Assembly (NCBI GenBank): GCA_028698335.1
Contig: JAQVDP010000006.1
Location: 124,001-188,000 of the forward strand
DNA length: 64,000 nucleotides
Direction of reading: 5' to 3'
Source of the DNA: Nevskiales bacterium
GTDB lineage: Bacteria; Pseudomonadota; Gammaproteobacteria; Nevskiales; Nevskiaceae
Shown here: in pieces, positions 7,686 through 18,400 of the stretch
How positions within the stretch are numbered: the stretch's first letter is position 1
Layout of the letters: the number at the start of each line of letters is the position of its first letter
Notes under the pieces: generated by a model
Seen by the model: only the letters and a program-made list of their open reading frames with translations
Databases searched by the model: none
What the model was told of the DNA's origin: nothing
Program-made: the position numbers and the translations under genes

Positions 7686-9425
7686 ATGCATCCTTTCCCG
7701 TCATCCGCCGCGCGCGCGTTGGTGTTCCTGCTCGTTCTGGCCGTGCGTCCGGCGGACGCGGCGGTCGGTGTGCATGTCGACGGGGTCGACGGTGCCCTGC
7801 GCGAGAACGTCGAGTTGCGGCTGACGATCCGGGCGCACGCCCGTGACAAGGATCTGGACCAGGGCCTGGTCGAAGCGATGCACCGTGATGCGCCGGACGA
7901 GATCCGCGAGGCGCTGCAGCCCTACGGCTATTACAACCCCACGATCGAGACCGAGCTGTCCGGCAAGGCCCCGGACTGGAACGCCCGCTACCACGTCGAG
8001 GCCGGGCCGCAGACGACGGTGCGCGTCGTCGACCTGCAGCTCGAAGGCGAGGGCGCGATGCTGCTGCAGCCGGTGCGCGTGGCGATCATCCGGACGCTGC
8101 AGCCGGGTTATCCGCTGAGTCACTCCGATTACGAGGACGCCAAGCGCAAGCTCGCCAGCACCGCCTACGCCGCCGGCTTCCTCGATGCGCGCTTCACCCA
8201 TGCCGAGCTGCGGGTCTACGCCGACGAGAACCAGGCCGACATCGTGCTCCACTACGACACCGGAACGCGGTTCTATTTCGGACCGGTCACGATCGAGCAG
8301 GACATCCTCGACCCGGACTTTCTGCAGCGCTACGTGCCGATCCGCAGCGGCGAGGTATTCGATCCGCAGCGCCTGCTCGATACCCAGTTCGCGCTGGGCG
8401 ACCTCGGGTACTTCGCGTCGCTGGACATCCTGCCCCAGCGCGATCCGGAAACCGATCCCGACGTGCCGATCCTGATCGAGACCGAGCCGCGTGCGCGCAC
8501 CCGCTACAACGTCGGCCTGGGCTACGGCACCGATACCGGTGCGCGAATGACCCTCGGTACCGAGGTGCGCCGCCTCAACCGCCGCGGGCATACCTTCAAT
8601 GCCGAGACCCGTCTGTCCGAGATCAAGAACTCCGCGACCGGTGAGTACCGGATCCCGCTCGGCGAGCGCCCCGGCGAGAGCATCGGTCTGGCCGGCGAGC
8701 TGGCGACCGAGAAGCTCGACAGCGGCAACAGCCGCAAGTGGGGCCTGGAGCTGAGCCTGTCGCGGATTCCCGGTCGCTGGAAGCGGCGGATCTATATCGG
8801 CTACACCCACGAGGAATCGGAACTCGGCGATACCCTGCAGACTTCCGATCTGCTGACGCCCGGGCTGTCGCTGAACCGCGCGGATCTCGACAATCCGATC
8901 TACACGCGGCGGGGCTGGTCGGCGTTCATGGACGTGCACGGCGCGGCGCGCGGCGTGCTGGCCAACACCAGCTTCGTGCGCACCCATCTGATCCTCAAGG
9001 GTGTTCTGCCCGTGGGTGAGCGCGCGCGGGCGCTGGCCCGCTACGAGTTCGGCGCCAACATCGTCGAGGAGTTCGGCGAGCTGCCGGCATCGCAGCGTTT
9101 CTTCGCCGGCGGCGATCAGTCGGTGCGCGGTTACAAGTACCAGTCCCTGGGTCCGCGTGACGCCAGCGGCGATGTGATCGGCGGCAAGTTCCTGACCACC
9201 GCCAGCATCGAGCTGGAGCGGCAGCTGCACAGGAACTGGGGCGTGGCCGTGTTCGGCGATGTCGGCGGTGCCGACGACGATCCCAGCCCGAAGCTGTATC
9301 GCGGCATCGGCGTGGGTGCCCGCTACCGGGCGCCGGTCGGTTCGGTCCAGCTCGATCTGGCGCATCCGCTCGATGATCCGGATGGCGGAATCCGGATCCA
9401 TCTCGGCGTGAGGGTCGGCCTGTGA
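7686..9425 (+). CDS. tamA: Translocation and assembly module subunit TamA (Omp85 family)
   Basis: TamA is the outer-membrane Omp85-family half of the TAM complex, which helps insert autotransporters and moves phospholipid or protein between membranes together with TamB. The protein is 579 residues, the usual TamA length. It has a signal peptide (residues 1-25, ending PADAA), three POTRA-like units over about residues 26-270 (for example ALQPYGYYNPTIETEL) and a C-terminal 16-strand barrel. Within the barrel are the Omp85 signature-like VRGYKYQS segment (lid-loop VRGY) and a final strand ending in an aromatic-poor VRVGL. The 3' end overlaps tamB, so the pair is translationally coupled, as in most proteobacteria. 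Confidence 0.95.
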   Translation: MHPFPSSAARALVFLLVLAVRPADAAVGVHVDGVDGALRENVELRLTIRAHARDKDLDQGLVEAMHRDAPDEIREALQPYGYYNPTIETELSGKAPDWNARYHVEAGPQTTVRVVDLQLEGEGAMLLQPVRVAIIRTLQPGYPLSHSDYEDAKRKLASTAYAAGFLDARFTHAELRVYADENQADIVLHYDTGTRFYFGPVTIEQDILDPDFLQRYVPIRSGEVFDPQRLLDTQFALGDLGYFASLDILPQRDPETDPDVPILIETEPRARTRYNVGLGYGTDTGARMTLGTEVRRLNRRGHTFNAETRLSEIKNSATGEYRIPLGERPGESIGLAGELATEKLDSGNSRKWGLELSLSRIPGRWKRRIYIGYTHEESELGDTLQTSDLLTPGLSLNRADLDNPIYTRRGWSAFMDVHGAARGVLANTSFVRTHLILKGVLPVGERARALARYEFGANIVEEFGELPASQRFFAGGDQSVRGYKYQSLGPRDASGDVIGGKFLTTASIELERQLHRNWGVAVFGDVGGADDDPSPKLYRGIGVGARYRAPVGSVQLDLAHPLDDPDGGIRIHLGVRVGL

Positions 9426-12400
9426 TGCGCATGATTGCCACCCTGCTTGCCGCCGTCCGCGATCTGTTCGGTCTGGCCCTGACGCTCGTCGTGGCGGCGC
9501 TCGTGTTCGTCCTGTTCACCGGCGCGGGCGCCCGTCTCGTCTTCGGCGAGGTCGAATCGCGCCTGGGGTCGGTGCATGCCGAAGCGGTCAGCGGGCGGCT
9601 GTGGGGGCCGATCCGCTTCGGCCGGCTGGTCTACGAGGACGACACGGTCCGGGTCGAACTGAGCGAGGCCGAGCTGGACTGGTCGCTGCTGCAGGCGTTG
9701 CGCGGCCGGGTCGGCGTACAACAGCTTGCGGCCAGCACTGTCGTGGTGGCGCTCAAGCCGAGGCCGCCGGAGCCGGAACCCCCGGAACCGGATGCGGATG
9801 GCAGCGTGATCACGGCGCTGCCGATCGGCGTCCGTGTGCGCGACCTCGAGATCGGCCAGTTCCGGCTCGAGCAAGCGGAGGCCGAGCCGCTGGTGCTGGA
9901 TGCGATCGCGTTCGAAGGGCAGTGGATCGGCGATCGCGTCCGTATCGACCGGCTCGCGGCCGTCACCCCGTGGGTCGGTGCGCTGCAGCTCGATGCCGAC
10001 GCGCGAATGCGGCCGCACGGCATCGATTTCGATACCCTGCGGCTGGACGGCTTCGCCCACGCATCCCTGCAGGGGCATCTCGGCTATACCGAAGCCTCCG
10101 ATCTGACGCTGCGCTGGGATCGCCTGCAATGGCCGCCGCCCGCGGCTGGCGACGCCAGCGATGGTGCGACCGGCGAGACCGCGGCGCCGCCGCTGGTCAG
10201 CAGCGAGCGCGGCGTGCTGAGCTGGCAGGGTCTGTTCGACGACTGGCGGTACCGTCTCGACGCCGCCTTCGTCGCCGATGGCATCAGCGGTGCCGTCGTC
10301 GCTGCGGGGCGCGGCTCCCTGTCCGACGTCGAGGCCGAGCATCTGGCCGTCAACAGCGACGCCGGTACGCTCGACGCGCAGGCCCGCGTGCACTGGGACG
10401 GCCCGCTGCGCATCGATGCCAAGGGCAGCGTCGCGGGCGTGCATCCGGAACGCTGGCTGCCCGATCTGCCCGGCGAGATTGCGGCCGGTTTCGAGGTCGA
10501 GAGCGTCGTCGAGAACGATGTCCCGCGGATGCGTTTTACGGTGACCAGCGATCGGGCCACGCTGCGTGACTACCCACTCAAGCTCGACGTCGCCGGCAGC
10601 TATACCGAGGACGGGCTCGACCTGCAGCACGCCCTGCTGCAGTCCGGGTCGAGTCGTGTGCGGGCGTCCGGCCGAGCATGGCCCCAGCTCGACCTGCGCG
10701 CGCGCATCGACGCCCGCGACCTGGCGGCGTTGTGGCCCGGGCTCGGCGGACGTGCCAGCGGGCGTGTCCATCTCAGTGGTGAGCCGACCGCGCCGGTGAT
10801 CGATGCGACGCTCGCGGCGTCCGAGGCGCGGTACGGCGCGTTCGAGGTGCAGCGGCTCGACGCGCGTGCGGACCTTGATCTGGACGGGCGGACCCATCTC
10901 GACGTGCGGGCGGAATCGGTTCGCGCCGGCACCGAAATCGACGCGCTGACCCTGGTGCTCGATGGAACTGCCGATGACCACCGGCTGAGCGTCGACGCGA
11001 GCGGGCAACCGGGGCAGCTCAAGCTGCGCCTGGGTGGTGCCCTGGACAGGACACAGTGGCGGTGGACGGGGCAGGTCGAGGACGTGCAGGCCGCGCCGCG
11101 GGATTTCGCCGCCTGGTCCCTGGAGGCGCCGGTGCCGCTGACGATCGATGCGGACGCGGTCCGGCTCGAGCCGGCCTGTCTGTCGTCGACGGTCGCCCGG
11201 GCCTGCGTCGCGCTGCGGCCGGTCGATGCGGCGCAGCGTGTCGCGTTCCGCCTGGAGCATTTCGATCTCGCGGCGCTGGATCCGTGGATGCCGTCGGCCA
11301 CGCACATCGAAGGCCGACTCGATGGTTTCGGCTATGCCGATCTGGCCGGCGGTGCGCTGGCCGATCTGCGGTTGCAGATCGACAGCGGGGCCGGGCGCCT
11401 CGCCCAGAAGGGCGTACCGCCGCTGCTGTTCGGCGCGGGGCAGGTGCTGGTCGAGGATCAGGACGGCACGATGGTGATGGCCGCGGCCCTGCCGCTGCAG
11501 CAGGGTGGCGTCCGCTTCAACGCGCGTCTGGCGCCGGATGGCGCGGTCCTCGAGCGGCCGCTCAGCGGTACGCTGGCGATCGAACTGCCGAGCCTGGCCT
11601 GGCTGTCGCTGCTCAACCGCGAGTTTGAGGACGTTGGCGGACGGCTCGACGGCGAGCTGGCCCTGCGCGGCAATCTGGCCGACCCGCGCATGAGCGGGCA
11701 AATCGTCGTCAGTGGAATGGCCCTGCGCCTGCGGACGCCGGGCATCCGCATCGAGGATCTCAACGCGACGCTGACCGGTGACGTTGACGGCACCCTGAAG
11801 CTGGCCGGTGCGATGCGTTCGGACGGCGGGACCGTCGAGCTGGATGGCGCGCTCGACCTGTGGTCGCCGCAACCGACCGCCGACGCGCATCTGACCGGGG
11901 CGGATTTCCAGATCCTGCGCACGCCCGAGGCGAGAATCTGGATCTCGCCCGACATCCGGGTGAGCATGGCCAAGCGCGAAGTGCATATCGACGGTACGGT
12001 TGACGTGCCGCGTGCGCGGATCGCACCGCGTTCGCTAGAGGGGGGCGTCGCCCCGAGTTCGGATCAGGTGGTCATCCGCAGCGAGGACGAGGCCGACGAA
12101 GGCCGGATCAAGACCTATGCGGAGCTGGCGATCCGCCTCGGCGACGCGGTTGAATTCGAGGGCTTCGGGCTCAAGACCCGCTTCGGCGGGGGGCTGCGCA
12201 TCTTCGAGTCGCCGGGCGTGCCGACCCGCGGCCGCGGCGAAATCAAACTGATCGGCGGGCAGTACAAGGCCTACGGACAGAACCTCAGCATCGAAACCGG
12301 CCGATTGCTGTTCACCGGCGGCGCGGTGACCGAACCGGGTCTGGAAGTGCGCGCGACGCGACAGCCGACGGAGGACATCACGGTCGGCGTGCAGGTGCGG

Positions 12401-12826
12401 GGCACGCTGGACAACCCCGAGTTCAGTCTGTTCTCGACGCCGCCGATGCCGCAGGAGCGGCAGCTGTCCTGGCTGGTGCTGGGGCGCAGCCTCGACGAGT
12501 CGAGCGCCTCGCGCGACAAGGCACTGGTGGCCGATGCCGCGCTCGGCCTCGGTCTGGCCGGTGGCGAGTGGCTGGCGCAGCGACTCGGCAAGACGATCGG
12601 GTTCGACGAGGTCAGCCTCGGCGCGAAGCCCGGCCAGTCCTCTGATCAGGCGAGTCTGACCGTCGGCAAATATCTGTCGCCGCGCCTGTTCGTCAGCTAT
12701 GGCGTCGGTCTGTTCCAGCCGGGGCATACCTTCCGGCTGCAGTACGATATCGGCCACGGCTTCAAGCTCAGTTCCGAGACCGGCGCGGTCTCCGGCGGCG
12801 ACGTGCTCTACACGATCGAACGCTGA
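9425..12826 (+). CDS. tamB: Translocation and assembly module subunit TamB
   Basis: A 1133-residue TamB: one N-terminal membrane helix (about residues 10-35, LFGLALTLVVAALVFVLFTG), then a long periplasmic region of repetitive beta structure forming the lipid groove. It ends in the conserved DUF490/TamB domain with the segments GRGEIKLIGGQYKAYGQNL, LDNPEFSLFSTPPMP and a C-terminal SYGVGLFQPGHTFRLQYD. It bridges the inner membrane to TamA. GTG 9422 and ATG 9425 are both possible starts; each overlaps the tamA TGA (9423-9425). ATG 9425 is given here because it makes a TGATG junction. The family is certain from the C-terminal domain and the gene order. Confidence 0.95.
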   Translation: MRMIATLLAAVRDLFGLALTLVVAALVFVLFTGAGARLVFGEVESRLGSVHAEAVSGRLWGPIRFGRLVYEDDTVRVELSEAELDWSLLQALRGRVGVQQLAASTVVVALKPRPPEPEPPEPDADGSVITALPIGVRVRDLEIGQFRLEQAEAEPLVLDAIAFEGQWIGDRVRIDRLAAVTPWVGALQLDADARMRPHGIDFDTLRLDGFAHASLQGHLGYTEASDLTLRWDRLQWPPPAAGDASDGATGETAAPPLVSSERGVLSWQGLFDDWRYRLDAAFVADGISGAVVAAGRGSLSDVEAEHLAVNSDAGTLDAQARVHWDGPLRIDAKGSVAGVHPERWLPDLPGEIAAGFEVESVVENDVPRMRFTVTSDRATLRDYPLKLDVAGSYTEDGLDLQHALLQSGSSRVRASGRAWPQLDLRARIDARDLAALWPGLGGRASGRVHLSGEPTAPVIDATLAASEARYGAFEVQRLDARADLDLDGRTHLDVRAESVRAGTEIDALTLVLDGTADDHRLSVDASGQPGQLKLRLGGALDRTQWRWTGQVEDVQAAPRDFAAWSLEAPVPLTIDADAVRLEPACLSSTVARACVALRPVDAAQRVAFRLEHFDLAALDPWMPSATHIEGRLDGFGYADLAGGALADLRLQIDSGAGRLAQKGVPPLLFGAGQVLVEDQDGTMVMAAALPLQQGGVRFNARLAPDGAVLERPLSGTLAIELPSLAWLSLLNREFEDVGGRLDGELALRGNLADPRMSGQIVVSGMALRLRTPGIRIEDLNATLTGDVDGTLKLAGAMRSDGGTVELDGALDLWSPQPTADAHLTGADFQILRTPEARIWISPDIRVSMAKREVHIDGTVDVPRARIAPRSLEGGVAPSSDQVVIRSEDEADEGRIKTYAELAIRLGDAVEFEGFGLKTRFGGGLRIFESPGVPTRGRGEIKLIGGQYKAYGQNLSIETGRLLFTGGAVTEPGLEVRATRQPTEDITVGVQVRGTLDNPEFSLFSTPPMPQERQLSWLVLGRSLDESSASRDKALVADAALGLGLAGGEWLAQRLGKTIGFDEVSLGAKPGQSSDQASLTVGKYLSPRLFVSYGVGLFQPGHTFRLQYDIGHGFKLSSETGAVSGGDVLYTIER

Positions 12827-12904
12827 GGCGGTTTGGCGCCGTGGCGGGCCGGCGGCAAGATGACACGCATCGCGGTTCTGCCAGATCCTGATCAGGAGCG
12901 TCGC

Positions 12905-13459
12905 ATGATTTTCGCCCTTGCCGGTTCGAGACGGTTTGCCACCCGTTGCGGATGCGCCCTGCTGCTGGCCTGCGCGATGCCGCTGCATGCCGAAGTGCTC
13001 GACAGCAGTGCCTTCGGGTTCACGGTCGAGAATCGCCATGTGGTCCGGGCCGATCCGCAGACCGCATGGCGGGCGCTGGTCGCCGATGTCGACCGGTGGT
13101 GGCCGAAGGATCACAGCTGGTTCGGCGAGGCTTCGACCCTGCGCATCGAGCCGGTCGCCGGGGGCTGCTTCTGCGAAAGCGACGGCGAGCGTCAGGTCGA
13201 GCATATGCGGATCGCCTTCGTCGATCCCGGCCGGTTGCTGCGCATGCTCGGCGGGCTCGGGCCGATGCAGGGCATGGGCCTGCACGGCGCGCTGGACTGG
13301 CGGATCGAGGCGGTCGAGGCGGGCACCGCGCTGACGCTGCGCTATGTCGTCGGCGGATACAGCACGGAGGACCTCACCCGCTTGGCTCCGGTCGTCGACC
13401 GGGTTCAGCGCCAGCAGCTCGGGGGTCTGGTGCATTGGCTGGAGCGTGAGCGGGACTGA
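12905..13459 (+). CDS. Exported SRPBCC (START-like) domain protein
   Basis: A 184-residue protein with a signal peptide (RRFATRCGCALLLACAMPLHA, cut near residue 30) followed by one SRPBCC/Bet v1-like hydrophobic-ligand domain. Recognisable segments are the opening RADPQTAWRALVADVDRWWP, the central LRIEPVAGGCF and the long C-terminal helix VVDRVQRQQLGGLVHWLE. Cytoplasmic relatives bind lipids or hydrophobic small molecules; an exported copy is less usual. ATG 12905 is chosen because AGGAG (12894-12898) lies six bases upstream; an earlier frame from 12833 has no good ribosome site. It lies 78 nt after tamB and may belong to the same transcript. The ligand is unknown. Confidence 0.7.
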   Translation: MIFALAGSRRFATRCGCALLLACAMPLHAEVLDSSAFGFTVENRHVVRADPQTAWRALVADVDRWWPKDHSWFGEASTLRIEPVAGGCFCESDGERQVEHMRIAFVDPGRLLRMLGGLGPMQGMGLHGALDWRIEAVEAGTALTLRYVVGGYSTEDLTRLAPVVDRVQRQQLGGLVHWLERERD

Positions 13460-13594
13460 GGGGCCGGCCGCTGCGTCGGAATCGCCGCTTGCCGGCCCGG
13501 ATACTGCCGGCGGACGAATCGTCGGGACCGCGCCGTGCCTAGAATGAAACGATGAGCGGAGCGCAAAGGCGGACTTCGCCGGAGGAGATCGGAA

Positions 13595-15406
13595 ATGAAG
13601 AACCTGTTGCGGCCGCGCGGCGCGGCCTCCCTGCTGTTGCTGGCGATGACGCTGGGGCTCGGTGCCTGCGGCGGCGGCTCGGGGTCCGACGGTGATGGCG
13701 GCGGCACGGTCGGCGGCGGTGTCGCCAATCCGCCGCCGGTGGTCGCGGATGGCCAGGGCCGCCCGGCGCCCGAATGCGGGGGTGCGCCCCGCGCCGGCCA
13801 GACCTACGACGTGACGATCCCGTCGCCCCTGGGTGACGGCGAGACCATTGCGGCGACGGTATTCGAGCCGACCCTGCTCGACGGTTGCCAAACCTACCCG
13901 CTGGTGCTGGTCGGCTCCGGTTTCGGCAGCCCGCGCATGACCGGCGAGCCGTCGACCGACCCGCAGAACAATGCGTTCCTGGTGTTCTCGCCGGTGCCGG
14001 CGCTGACCGCCGCGGGGTTCGGCGCGATCAGTTTCGATCACCGTGCGCATGGCGAGTCGGGCGGCAAGATCCGCGTGCAGGACCCCGACTACGAGGGCGC
14101 CAACGTGATCCGCGTCGTCGACTGGGCCGAGGCCAATCTCGACTGGCTGGCCTACGGGCCGAGCGCCGACGGCAGCGATCCGCACAACCTCAAGCTCGGT
14201 GCGGTGGGGCCGTCCTACGGTGGCGGCTATCAGCTGATGCTGCTGGCGATCGATCCCAAGCGTCGCCTCGATGCCATCGTGCCGTCCGTGACCTGGAACG
14301 ATCTGGTCTACAGCCTGACGCCCGGCGGCGTGATCAAGGACGGCTGGGTGCGCACCCTGGCCGATGGCAAGGAAGAGCAGTTCGACCCGTACATCAACCA
14401 GCAGCTCCAGCAGATGTATGCCGACAACGCACCTGGAACCGGCCTGCAGGAGGCGATGCGCTATCACAGCCTCAAGTATTTCTGCGACGGCCAGGGCGTC
14501 GCGACCAATGGCGGCCCCGGCACGCATCCGCTGCATCCGCCGCTGGCGCCGCCGAAGATCAACGCGCTGCTGATCCAGTCCTCGCGCGACACCCTGTTCA
14601 ATCTCAACGAAGGGGTCGACAACTACAACTGCCTGAAGACTGCCGGCGGCGACGTGCGCCTGTTCACCGTGCAGGCGGGGCACAACACGCTCGGCATCGC
14701 CGGCACGCTGGGGGTCTCCACGGTGCCCGAGGACCCCGGCGTGATCTACCAGCCCGATCCGACCTCGACCGGCATCAGCTGCGGCGGCGTCACCACGATC
14801 CAGGCGGTGCTGGCGTGGTTCCAGGAATATCTGCAGGACATGGGCGGCACCGTCGATACCGTGCTCGGCAGCCAGCCGATCTGCCTGAGCCTGACCGCGA
14901 TCGACTCGGTCCCGGCCGACACCGTCGAACGTGGTGGCCAGTCCTTCGACATCGCCGCCGATGCCCCCGGCAATACCGTGACGGTCGGCGTCGACGACAG
15001 CCAGGCCACGACGGTTCCGCTGCTGACGCTGGCCGATGCGCCGATGCTGCTGGCCGGAATCCCGACGCTGGACGTGACGCTGACCGACGTCGACAACCCC
15101 GGCAACACCGACGATCGCAACACCATCATTTTCGTCGGCATCGGCCAGAAGCACCTTGGCGGCCTGACCCCCTGGGATCTGGTCGACAACCAGCTCACGC
15201 CGCTGCGCGGCCTGGGCCGGCATCAGGTCGACCTCAGCGGGGTGCTCGAGCGGGTGCTGCCAGGTGACCAGATCGGCCTGATGCTGTTCGGCGCCAACGC
15301 CAACCAGTACGAAACCACCGGTGTACGCGATGGCACCGCGTTCGCCGTGCAGGTGCGGGTACAGGGATCGGTCGCACTGCCGCTGCAGGCGGTGGTGGCA
15401 CCCTAG
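13595..15406 (+). CDS. Lipoprotein alpha/beta hydrolase of the S15/CocE-like type
   Basis: A 603-residue lipoprotein. The signal sequence ends in a lipobox (LGLGAC, Cys about residue 27) followed by a Gly/Asp-rich linker. The catalytic domain has the opening ATVFEPTL of X-Pro dipeptidyl peptidase/CocE-type hydrolases, a conserved SFDHRAHGESGG segment and a nucleophile elbow GPSYGGGY containing the candidate serine. A late SSRDTLFNLNEG and GHN supply the likely Asp and His. The last 130 residues resemble the beta-sandwich domain that closes this family. The start ATG 13595 follows a GGAGGA ribosome site. It should be tethered to a membrane facing the periplasm or surface; the substrate (ester or peptide) is not evident. 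Confidence 0.75.
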   Translation: MKNLLRPRGAASLLLLAMTLGLGACGGGSGSDGDGGGTVGGGVANPPPVVADGQGRPAPECGGAPRAGQTYDVTIPSPLGDGETIAATVFEPTLLDGCQTYPLVLVGSGFGSPRMTGEPSTDPQNNAFLVFSPVPALTAAGFGAISFDHRAHGESGGKIRVQDPDYEGANVIRVVDWAEANLDWLAYGPSADGSDPHNLKLGAVGPSYGGGYQLMLLAIDPKRRLDAIVPSVTWNDLVYSLTPGGVIKDGWVRTLADGKEEQFDPYINQQLQQMYADNAPGTGLQEAMRYHSLKYFCDGQGVATNGGPGTHPLHPPLAPPKINALLIQSSRDTLFNLNEGVDNYNCLKTAGGDVRLFTVQAGHNTLGIAGTLGVSTVPEDPGVIYQPDPTSTGISCGGVTTIQAVLAWFQEYLQDMGGTVDTVLGSQPICLSLTAIDSVPADTVERGGQSFDIAADAPGNTVTVGVDDSQATTVPLLTLADAPMLLAGIPTLDVTLTDVDNPGNTDDRNTIIFVGIGQKHLGGLTPWDLVDNQLTPLRGLGRHQVDLSGVLERVLPGDQIGLMLFGANANQYETTGVRDGTAFAVQVRVQGSVALPLQAVVAP

Positions 15407-15424
15407 CCGCTGCTGCGCTGGGCT

Positions 15425-18400
15425 TCAGCGGAAGTCGCGCGACAGGCGGGGCAGGCCGGCCAGCCAGTGCGAGCGGTCGGCAAAGGCCTCGGCGAGAACG
15501 TGGGTGACGTCCTGTTCGCGTTGCAGCCTGCCCCGCACCAGCACGAAGCGGGCGCCGACGATGATGTCGCGCTGGCGCTCGATCAGCTTCGGCCAGATGA
15601 TCAGGTTGACGATGCCGGTGTCGTCTTCGAGGGTCATGAACATCGTGCCCCCGGCGGTGCCGGGGCGCTGGCGGAACATCACGATGCCGGCCACGCGCAC
15701 CCGCCGGCCGGCGTCGATCTGCTGCAGCTGCGCGTTGGGCACGATGTGATGGCGATCCAGGCGCGGCCGCAGCAGGGCCGCCGGATGCCGCCGCAATGAC
15801 AGACCGGTGCTGCGGTAGTCGGCCAGGATGTCCTCGCCTTCGACCGGCGCGGCCAGTGCCACGGGGTCGTCGGGCGGGGTCGCGCCGTGCAGCAGGCCGT
15901 CGAGCCGGGCGTGGCCACGGGTCTGCCAGCGGGCCTGGAAGCGGTGCCCGGCCAGGGCCCGCAGGGCATCGGCTGCCGCCAGCGCCTCGAGTTCGCGTGC
16001 GTTGAGCCGTGCCCGCAGCGCCAGATCCCCGACATCGGCGAATGCGCCGGTCCGGCGTGCATCGGCCAGTCGCCGCGCGGCGGCCTGATTGAAGCCGGAC
16101 ACCAGGCGCAGGCCGAGCCGGATCGCCGGTCGCCGCTGCGGATCCGGCACCAGGCTGCAGTCCCAGTCGCTGGCGGTGACGTCCACGGCCAGGACCTCGA
16201 CGCCGCGTCGGCGCGCTTCGGCGACCAGCATCGACGCCGGGTAGAACCCCATCGGCTGGCTGTTGATCAGCCCGCAGATGAACGCGGCCGGGTGGTGGCA
16301 CTTGAGCCAGGCCGAGGCGTAGGCGAGCAGGGCGAAACTGGCCGCGTGGCTTTCCGGAAAGCCGTAGCTGCCGAAGCCGAGGATCTGCCTGTAGATGCGT
16401 TCGGCGAACGCGGCATCGTAGCCGTTGGCGAGCATGCCGGCGGTGAGCTTGTCGCGGAATTTTTCCAGTCCGCCGGAGCGCTTCCATGCCGCCATCGAGC
16501 GGCGCACCTGATCCGCCTCGTCGGCCGAGAAGCCCGCCGCGACCATCGCGATGCGCATGACCTGCTCCTGGAAGATCGGAACGCCATAGGTGCGGCCGAG
16601 CACCTGCTGCAGGCGCGGCGGATAGTCCACCGGTTCGAGTCCGGCGCGGCGACGCAGGTACGGATGCACCATGTCGCCCTCGATCGGACCGGGCCGCACG
16701 ATCGCGACCTGTACGGTCAGGTCGTAGAGGTTCTGCGGCCGCAGGCGCGGCAGCATCGACATCTGCGCGCGCGACTCGATCTGGAACACGCCCAGCGTCT
16801 CGGCGCGGCAGATCATGGCGTAGGTTTCGGGGTCGTCGGTGGGGATCTGCTTGAGTCCCAGCACGGTTCCGTCGAAGGCACGCAGATGCTCGAAGGTCCG
16901 CCGCAACGCGCTGAGCATGCCCAGCGCGAGCACGTCGACTTTCAGCAGCCCCAGCGCTTCGAGGTCGTCCTTGTCCCACTGGATGATCGTGCGCTCCGGC
17001 ATGGCGGCGTTTTCCACCGGCACCAGCGCGGACAGCGGCGCGTCGGAGATCACGAAGCCGCCGACGTGCTGTGACAGATGCCGCGGGAACTCCAGCAGTT
17101 CGCGGGCCAGGTGCAGCCACAGCCGGACCGGACGCGCGTCGGGGTCGATGCCGATGTCGCGCAGGCGCTGCGGCAGGCCGTCCGGATCGTCCCACCACGC
17201 CAGCGAGCGGGTGACGTGGTCGATCAGATCGGGACCGATGTCGAGTGCGCGGCCGACGTCGCGCAGCGCCGAGCGGGGGCGATAGTGGATCACCGTTGCG
17301 GCGATCGCCGCGCGCTCGCGCCCGTACTTGCGATAGACGTACTGGATGACCTCCTCGCGGCGCTCGTGCTCGAAGTCGACGTCGATGTCCGGCGGCTCGT
17401 CGCGCTCGTTGGAAATGAAGCGCTCGAACAGCAGCTCGGTGAAGCCGGGGGAGACTTCGGTGATGCCGAGGGTGTAGCAGACCACCGAGTTGGCGGCGCT
17501 GCCGCGACCCTGGCACAGGATGCCTTGCGAGCGTGCGTAACGGACGATGTCGTAGACGGTCAGGAAGAATGCTTCGTAGCGCTTCTGCGCGATCAGGCCC
17601 AGTTCCTTCTCGATCAGCGTCCGCACCGCGGCCGGGCATCCGTCCGGCCAGCGCCAGGGGATGTGCTGCTCGACCAGTGTGCGCAGCCAGCTCTGCAGCG
17701 TGTGTCCGGGCGGGACGATCTCGCGCGGATAGTCGTATTTCAGCTCGCCGAGCCGGAACGCGCAGCGTTCGGCCACGACCAGGGTCTCGCGCAGCAACGC
17801 GGGTGGATACAGCGCCTGCAGGTCGGCGAGCGGGCGCAGATGGCGCTCGCCGTTGGCGAACAGGCGCTGGCCGCAGCGCTGCACCGGCAGGTGATGTCTC
17901 AGGGCGGTCAGCACGTCCTGCAGGGCGCGGCGCGCGCGGGTGTGCATGTGCACGTCGCCGCTGGCCACCAGCGGCACGCCGAAACGCCGCGACAGTGCCG
18001 CGAGCCGCTGCAGCTTCTGCGCGTCGTCGCCGTCGCGGTGCAGTTCGGCGGCGATCCACAGCCGCCCGCAATAGCGAGCGTGCAGCCATGCCAGCGTCTC
18101 GGCGTCCTCGTCGGCGTGGCCGGCGGTGGGCGGAATCCACAGCGCGCAGACATCGGGCAGCGGCCTGTCCAGATCGCTGCGCCGCAGCCGGTAGCGACCC
18201 TTGATCGCGGCACGCCGGGCGTGGGTGATCGCACCGCAGATCCCGGCGTACCCGTGCTGACTTTCGGCCAGCAGCACCAGTCTGGGGCCGTCGTCCAGAC
18301 TGAATTCGCTGCCGGCGATGACCGGCAGCCCGCTGCTCCGCCCGGCCTGCCAGGCGCGCACCGCGCCGGCCATCGAGCATTCGTCGGTCAGCGCCAGTGC

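Noticed and set aside
9323-11986. 887-codon frame antisense to tamB
   Set aside because: Low-complexity translation with no start context or domain; tamB is certain.
12035-15223. 1062-codon frame antisense to tamB, the SRPBCC gene and the lipoprotein hydrolase
   Set aside because: It runs across three real genes and their gaps with biased composition; a compositional shadow.
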